Assembly: GCF_037975245.1 (NCBI RefSeq)
Contig: NC_092567.1
Span: forward strand, 3,209,214-3,273,213
Length of the DNA: 64,000 nucleotides
Reading direction: 5' to 3'
Source of the DNA: Apostichopus japonicus
Lineage: Eukaryota; Echinodermata; Holothuroidea; Aspidochirotida; Stichopodidae
This document shows positions 56,755-64,000 of this stretch, in pieces. The notes below the pieces were generated by a model. The model was not told where the DNA came from and made no database searches. It saw only the letters and a list, made by a program, of their open reading frames with translations. A program made the position numbers and the translations under genes. Numbering within the stretch: position 1 is the stretch's first letter; every line of letters begins with the position of its first letter.

Positions 56755-57640
56755 CATATGGTACATAAATTACACTCCATGTCCTCTAACTGTAAGTGCC
56801 AATATTCTTCATAGGCCTACATAGCTTACATTATACAGACACCTGATGTCCTCTAATGTTCAAGAATACATACATTATAATACCAGTATCTGTCCTCTAA
56901 CTGTATGTGTCAGTATACTAAATAGGCCTCGTAACTTACATTATAGAGACAACTGATGTCCTCTAATGTTCAAGAATACATACACTAAAATACCAGTGTC
57001 TGTCCTCTAACTGTATGTGCCATATGCTACATTAATTGCACTACATGTCATCTAACTCTTAGTGCCAGTATACTTCATAGGCCTAAATAACTTATATGAT
57101 ACAGACACCTGATGTCCTCTAATGTTCAAGAATACATATATTATAATACCAGTTTCTGTCCTCTAACTGTATGTGTCAGTTTACTTAATAGACCTACATA
57201 ACTTACATTATAGAGACATCTGATGTCCTCTAGTGTTGAAGAATGCATACATGATAATACCAGTATCTGTCCTCTTACTGTATGTGCCATATGCTACATT
57301 AATTGCACTACCTGTCTTCTAACTCTTAGTCCCAGTATACTTCATAGGCCTACATAACTTATATGATACAGACACCTGATGTCCTCTAATGTTCAAGAAT
57401 ACATATGTTATAATACCAGTTTCTGTCCTCTAACTGTATGTACCAGTATACTAAATAGGCCAACAAAACTTACATTAAACAGACACCTGATGTCCTCTAA
57501 TGTTAAAGAATACATACATTATAACACCAGTATCTGTCCTCTAACTGTATGTACCATATGCTACATAAATTACACTTCCTGCCCTCTAACTCTTAGTGCC
57601 AGTATACTTCATAGGCCTACATAATTTACTATATGTGTAT
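56755..57640 (+). repeat. Higher-order minisatellite, period 267 bp
   Basis: The word CTGATGTCCTCTA recurs at about 56842, 56955, 57110, 57222, 57377 and 57489, alternating steps of about 112 and 155 bp. Two different subunits therefore make a 267-bp higher-order unit present about 3.3 times. Each holds TGTCCTCTAACTGTATGT and TTCATAGGCCTACATAA words. Confidence 0.88.
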
Positions 57641-59235
57641 CCTTGCACCGTAGGTACCACGTCTACTCATAATTTACAATGTCAAAGTATTTACAATAAT
57701 ATATATATACTTAAAACTGCAGTTTGTGTTGAAAATCTGCTTATTTAACACTAACTGGTAAGGACGTACAATAAAAAGAAGCTTAATAACCCTTACTAAA
57801 ATTTGCCAAATAAACTAGGATATTGGATATAAGAGCGTTTAGTTTATGGAAAAACCAAGCTCGTGAACTAGTTGGAATATTCATGTACCATGTCTGTTTC
57901 GGACCTGAACACTGATTGGTTACGAAATATGAATGTGAACGATTCTAGTATAATAACAAAGCCGAAACTTGTTTGTGAAATTTCCGGAATCTACACTATT
58001 TAATGGAGAGTTCATAGTTCCTATGATTCATAACCAGTGATGTCGTCAGGAGCTTTATCTCAGGGGGCACTGCTGGGGCACCAATGTCTACTAGAGAAGG
58101 GCAACACATTTAATCACCAATAGAGAAGGTGCATGGTGTTTTAATGCTTTAATGGTGGGACTCGGGGGGGGGGGGGTGATTTTAATTTTGTACGGAGAAG
58201 TGCCCATGCAGCCTGTACTATTGCCTCTAAATGTATGTACCTTAATACAAATTTACCTGTCCAGCATATGTTGTTATAGGAACAAGACGAGTGTCTTCAG
58301 CAGATGTGGGACAATACCAAATACAGGACGGACAGCAAAAAATGTCAGGTACATACTGAGTCTGATACTACAGACATATTTGGTCATCGGATGAAAATAA
58401 TCCTTTACAACACTACGAGTTACACTAAACGTGTGTCAAACACGTAACCGACTGCACTAACGTTCAACTCTTAATTAAAATATACGTATTACTTCTCTAA
58501 TTACATTACAATGTCACATAGTCACGGGTTTTATGTACAATGCAATATATTACAAGCACAAAAAGGCCCCATGCAGCAGTTTTTGTTGTTTAACTGTAAC
58601 TTAATAAGGTAACATATGTTGTAATATTGCAGTTGTAATTAAACAAATTAATGAAATGAAGTGTTATTCATAGTACAATACAGTTACTTTACAATATTGT
58701 ACAGTTTCATATCAGTTTCAGCTTGTATCACGATATAAATGTTATAAAACACATGTAACTATATCATGTATTCATTTCACTATATGGAACAAACTACGTC
58801 ACGGTCATTTGACATCATTATAGTTGATTTGAAATCAAACAGCTCCTCTTGTAATGTACAACATACACTGAACATACGAAGCAAACCTACGTTAACGGTA
58901 GAAACTAACGTTACCTCGCTCTGTAGTCTAATACTGTGATTTATTTTTATTTTTTGGTATACAAATTGGCTAGAAATGGAATTTGTTCTCCTTGATGGTC
59001 AATTTAATCTTACCTCTACTCTAATTTTCTCTCCTGGAACTATTTCGTTAACTTTCCAGACTCTAAAATTTGACATTAAAAATGCCGGAACGGTTCATCA
59101 TGTTTATCCCTGTTACGATGTGATACAATGTAATCCACATACACACACAATATGGAATGAAACAACATGTCTTCATTACTTCCTGTTGAATCATTAGTTT
59201 CCTGTTTCGAGAAGTTTCCATTTCTAAATAAATGA

Positions 59236-59237
<2 letters not shown>
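57641..59237. other. No gene seen
   Basis: A G run at 58164-58176 and CAGTGATGTCGTCAGGAGC at about 58035 suggest a worn transposon end. The ORF at 58976-59197 has no domain or splice support. Confidence 0.4.
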
Positions 59238-59311
<74 letters not shown>

Positions 59312-59342
59312 TTGTGTGTGTATATATATATATGTGTATATA

Positions 59343-59408
<66 letters not shown>

Positions 59409-59447
59409 CGGTATATATATATATACGGTATATATATATATATATAA
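59238..59447. repeat. Compound (TA)n/(TG)n microsatellite
   Basis: TA runs are interrupted by TGTGTGTGTGTTTGTGTGTG (about 59301-59320), by TGTA steps and by two ATATATACGGTATATAT palindromes near 59399-59435. Confidence 0.95.
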
Positions 59448-61673
59448 ACTTATAAGTCAATACACACTGACTGATCTAGTGTATAACCTTTTGTGGGCTC
59501 AATGGATACGCCATTGTGTGCAATACAGTGTCTAGCTTGAAACAACAACATGGGATGTTCACATCGATTCCTGAGTATATTTAATTACCTTTATTCATCC
59601 GGTATCCCAATATAATCACTATTAGTTTCGATAACAGAAATCGGACAATCCCGACCATCTTGAGATCAGTTTTGAATAAGCAAACGAGTAGCTAACAGAC
59701 TGTATATCACAATTTTATAACTTGATAATCGACAATCAAAGACGTGGACTTGAACAAGCATGCAGTAGTGATTAGAAGTTAGAAAGTTGTGTATGTACTA
59801 TGATATAGGTATGGTATGATATGGAAGGCTAGACTTAACGAGGATAACATTAAAGATGATTAAAGCCCTTGGTAATGACTGGAAAGTTCTACACTGCCAG
59901 CGTCTAAATCTGAATATTTTCTTTGTGGAGGATTTTAAGTCGACCCGTAATGATATATCGAGATGATTTACCTCCAAACTCTCTGTATTCGTAGTTACTT
60001 TACACAAAGCTGAATAAACGATATAAATGCCTTTCTACGAACTGAATTCGTAACATGTTGTGTTAGGTCCCTCTTTATGATGATCAAGTATATTTTGTTG
60101 CAAGTGTACATCAGTAAAGCGATAAAATAGCTTTACAATAATGTAGCCTGGAGTCTTCTTCATAACTGACCTCTAGTCTTACTAAAATTTACGTGATAGG
60201 AATAGCTGTGGTAGTAACTTACAAGTCGACAATTCAACACAATGAAAGTAATATAGCAACCAAAAAACTTAGTAAACGTACATCCATTAATAAATTGAGC
60301 TCATTGGTACAATCGTAGAATCCCCGGATCTATCAACAATTGTAGCAAATGTGTTGATTCTGTGGGTTCGTTGCTTTAAAAAAATTCAAATTTTGGTACC
60401 ATTTACGATTTGTGCAAACATTTTAAGGATATATCATTTAAATATATCATTTAAATATATCATTTAAAGGTGGGCGCTTAAACCCAGTCTTGCAATTACG
60501 TGCTGTCGAAGTTTCCAAACGTACTGAAAGTTTGCTTTGCCTTTACGACTAATACTCACAGTGTGATATACATTTTTTCAACGGTTCAGGATTCATGTTT
60601 GCCTGCAACTAAGGACGTCGATGGGTTTATATTTCAACGCAGACGATCATTTTCTATAACAAAAATATCTAGATCTCTTGATATCAAATTAAATATAAAA
60701 ATCACATCAGTTAAACAGACAACAATTTAACAGATGAAGCAAACATAATTTTATGGTAACTTATCCAAATGCAAAATCTGAAATTAACATCTTGTCGCTA
60801 TTATAACGCAAGTGAGCATTTCATTGTGTAACCCGTGATGTTATTTGATAAACGTAATGGAACTGTACTTAATAGTTACTTTCATTTTGAGGTCAATCTG
60901 AACGCTTCCCTTCTTACCTTATCACATTGTTGAGGTACTCTCGATAAGGAAGTAATTTAGCTACGTAAGTGCTGTCTGAGCGCGATTTCAAAGAAAAGGC
61001 GGATATTTAAGGTCAATCGATATAAAGGTTACATTCGTAGTCATAAACAGATTGTGCGCTTGAATCCAGCTAATTCACTTTTATTTTGCATCGACCAAAT
61101 ATTACGTTATGTTCTGCGTATATAATAAGCCGTGTGAATCATAGCAGTATTACCATTCTCGGATGTACACTAAATATGCTGGGCCTATGTGCATATTACC
61201 ATGGTTTTTATGCAATTTTTATTCTTTACCTTTTACCTAATTCTCTATCTGCGAAATTGGGTGGCCAAAATAAAAATCACTTCCATGGGAACATTGCCTT
61301 GAAAAAGAATTTGACCCAAGCAGCAGCGCAAAAAACGCCACTGTCTCTGTATTGTCAAATGTGGAAACGGGTTGGCAATTTAATTAAACGGTCTCCGCGG
61401 CACTCAAAGGCGGAGGCAACGTTCAGTTTATGTTCACATGGTTATCCCTGATCCCTGGAGTGTGTTCCGAAATGATTCACACGTGAGTGACGTGTATGGT
61501 AGAATGAATATCACAGTATTTAGAAACAATTTGCATTTTGACTGAAACTTACAACATGTTTTGTTACGCCTACGCGACCAATCGCGATGTGTTTCTTGGG
61601 TTAGGTACATTCAACACATAACAGCCTAGTAGTCTATATACGTGTGTGTTTCCGTAGTGGGCTCATAGGCCCG
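59448..61673. other. No supported gene
   Basis: A triple AAATATATCATTT lies at about 60437-60468. A 121-codon plus-strand ORF (61086-61451) starts at a non-ATG codon in the open frame and shows no domain; I leave it unassigned. No splice-supported exon. Confidence 0.4.
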
Positions 61674-62232
61674 AGGTGACCAGACATCCCCGATTTTCGG
61701 GGACAGTCCCCGATAACAGTGTGTTGTCCCCGATGAACAAGTGTCCCCGAAAATGTCCCCGATTCGTCAAAATGTTCAGGAATTTCGAAAATATCCCACA
61801 TTACTAGTAAAATAATTGTAAAAACAAAATTTAGTCAAGTGTGCAGTCGCAGAACGGAACTTATAACCAGTATTTCAGGTGAGCCAGTGTAAAGTGGAAA
61901 CACTGTTAAAAAGATCGATCTAGCCTAGCACTATTTGGACCGTATAAATGGCAACTACGGCGACACAATGACACTTATAGTGTGAGCATGAGCAAATCAC
62001 AAGCTCTCAAAGAACCACGTAAAGTAAGTGGATTTCATTTAAGAAAAAGCTACATTTTTGAAAATACAATTGATTTAAAAAGTGCTTCAAAGTATCACCA
62101 TTTTACATCTAAGCACCTTAGGCACTTGAAACTTTTCTAAAGGGGAGGGGGACAGCCCCTCCCCTTAGCCCCTCCCCCATATCAGTCACGCAATAAATGT
62201 CTCCGATTTCAGTCACGAAAATATGGTCACCT
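61674..62232. mobile_element. Possible DNA transposon with GGTGACCA ends
   Basis: The left end is AGGTGACCAGACATCCCCGA, followed by several TCCCCGA words. The right end, reversed, is AGGTGACCATATTTTCGTGA. The shared end is 9-10 bp. Flanking octamers agree only at 5/8. The interior has a self-complementary GGGGAGGGGG/CCCCTCCCC stretch at about 62140-62170, similar to one near 4207-4230. Confidence 0.4.
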
Positions 62233-62641
62233 TAGCTGAGGCTGAGTCTGTAATAAGTTCGCAGACAGTCATCAGAATAGGCGAATTAACATTCGCTAGA
62301 CTGTTTGAGTGAGCCCTAGAAAGTGCAAAAGAAGGGCCCGCAGGGGGAATGATAACATCTTTTGTTGAATGGGGGGGGGGGTTACACTCCCAGGCAAGTC
62401 AGATATCATGCTGATCATCTCTGAATACTGACAGAAAGAGCATAGTCTATTCAGATTTTTAAAGAGAATTATCGATGACTTTTTCAGTGATCAGTTTTAT
62501 CGTTAATAATACCTATGTGGAAATAACATAAAACGTCAGCTAACTAGAGTGACCATCTGTACCCTACATTGCTGACACAATACCCAATTTGCCACAGTTT
62601 GTCATGCAAACTGTTTGGTATGTATTTTGTACTAGCTTAGT
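62233..62641. other. No gene seen
   Basis: G run at 62371-62380. AGAGTGACCATCTGTACCC at about 62546 resembles the GGTGACCA end above. Confidence 0.35.
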
Positions 62642-62717
62642 CTGCCCCACCAATCAGACCCTTCGCCTCCCCCCCTTTGCCCCCCCCCCCGGATGGAAAA
62701 GTCTGGCTACGCCACTG
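62642..62717 (-). mobile_element. hAT-type end, partner not found
   Basis: Read in reverse it starts CAGTGGCGTAGCCAGAC and then a G run, like the element ends at 23622. No matching end or target duplication is visible to the left. Confidence 0.5.
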
Positions 62718-62765
62718 TTGTGGGGGTATGACGTGCTTACCGAGAGTGACAACTATTATTGCTCG

Positions 62766-62870
62766 ATACAGGTGGCAGTTGCCAACAGTGGAATTAAAAC
62801 CTTTACCGGTTTCGAACCTCTTGCCTTAGAAGCGTAGCTTTACCTACAAACCTGTAGGCGGTGTATTGAA
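62766..62870 (-). repeat. Possible tRNA-derived SINE fragment
   Basis: The minus strand holds GTAGGTAAAGCTACGC, then TTCTAAGGCAAGAGGTTCGA and AACC. The spacing and the GGTTCGAAACC word resemble the internal promoter boxes of a tRNA-like SINE head. The stems do not close well enough to call a tRNA. Confidence 0.3.
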
Positions 62871-64000
62871 CCTGGTATCCAGTACTCATTAGTTCTCTGA
62901 CGGTTGGTTCCAACATGGCCTACGGATTACTATTGTCAGATTGAGTTAACATTTTTTTATTGATAATTGAATGGATGCTAACAACCCTTTTGTTTTATTT
63001 CTCTGTTTCTCCAATAATTAACAAAACACTACTTTTACTGAAATATTGTAAGTCAAGCAGCGTCCACAGTGCATCCTATTTGCTTATCGTAGCTATATTT
63101 ATTGCAAGTGGAACGGTCTGAATAACATTTGCAATTCCAAGAACGCATACATACGATTAAGAAAATAAAATTGGTACACTTTTGTTTTACAATACTATAG
63201 ATGCACTCCACGATAATGCTAAACATTTTAACTGAATCTTTGTATTTGCAAACACTGTGCCAGGCGATGACTATGGTCTTTTTCTTTTCCCAAATGATTT
63301 GAATAATAATGACAAAACTACTATACTAACATATAATGGTGAATTCCAGTAACATAATTAGATGCACGTTCCAACTTGCATACGTGGCCAACCGTGTATT
63401 TTTCTTTTCTTTTCTGGGGACCTATTATTTGAAGGATAACCGTTGACGTAATTTCAGTATCTGCTCATCTGTCCAAGTCCATCATATCACAATTTCTTCA
63501 TTAAAGGATTAGATGGTAAAGATGAATGTTTTTCTTCTTATTTGGGGGTCAAACTAAAAGATCTTCGTAGCCGGGAAAGAAAAATGATTATGACGATTAG
63601 AAACTTTTCCCAAATTAATCAGGGATAATTATTTTTTTGTCGGAAATATAAATAGTTGTAATTATATATAAGAATTTAAAAGATGAAATCAGTCCATAAC
63701 TTCAATAAAAAAATAATAATATGGCGTGAAACAATTTGTTTATTTATTTGGATATAGAAAAGCATAATACTATAAAAACAAAATGTTTAATATTGTTATT
63801 AACATCTGCGTATCGTTCATGATGTATATGATTGATACTATATCATCGTTAGTAGTTTAGACTGATAGATTGTGACGATTAAATATTTAACGGTTGTCAT
63901 ATTTCAGACATTTACCTTGTTTGACTCTGTATGACTAGTTCACACTACCACAGACCCTACACATCTAATATAGACAAGTAGTCATATTTATTTAATCAGC
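62871..64000. other. No gene seen
   Basis: AT-rich DNA to the end of the window with no supported ORF or repeat. Confidence 0.4.

Overview
The window is eukaryotic, gene-poor and very rich in repeats. Coding sequence comes as short ORF blocks bounded by consensus GT/AG splice sites. Most of the rest is non-autonomous DNA transposons, minisatellites and AT-rich intron-like DNA. The only confidently recognised gene is a minus-strand NLR (NOD-like receptor) with a DED-like death-fold exon, a NACHT exon, a helical post-NACHT exon and a leucine-rich-repeat exon. Such genes are expanded in echinoderms, and the short motif TAGGCCTA also recurs here. An echinoderm, or at least a marine invertebrate deuterostome, is my best guess. 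This is inference and cannot be proved from the window.

Layout. 1-1456: a foldback element with arms of about 235 bp, followed by a cascade of small palindromes. 2-6.6 kb: fragments of several transposon families and one complete 741-bp copy. 6.6-8.5 kb (minus): a possible three-exon gene for a short secreted peptide. 10-13.2 kb: a minisatellite and two complete hAT-type elements, one with another element inside it. 15.8 kb (minus): LRR exon of the NLR, in very AT-rich DNA. 19-25.3 kb: two larger elements with further elements nested in them. 26-38.7 kb: a small MITE and an old tandem duplication (about 2.3 kb plus a 0.27-kb tail). 39.6-50.2 kb (minus): the main NLR exons. Between the NACHT and DED-like exons lies a 3.6-kb nested hAT element carrying a broken transposase C-terminus. 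50.45-52.3 kb: a 1.9-kb ATCC-type satellite just upstream of the NLR start codon. 52.3-64 kb: minisatellites, TA repeats and otherwise featureless DNA.

The NLR exons fit in phase. Exons at 50228-50171, 49804-49496, 44464-43289, 39950-39634 and 16015-15807 join with introns of phase 1, 1, 1 and 0, and the last donor is phase 2. This gives 689 codons plus 2 nt before the model leaves what I can see. The final intron would be about 23.6 kb and would hold most of the transposons and the duplication.

The most striking non-gene signal is the transposon community. At least eight elements can be delimited to the base by terminal inverted repeats together with flanking 8-bp target duplications, five of them exact. 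Several otherwise different families share one internal module of about 54 bp that can form a GC-rich hairpin. All three copies of one family (ends CAGTGGCGGAGC) sit inside other elements. No database search was possible. Family names rest on end motifs, target duplication length and one transposase fragment.
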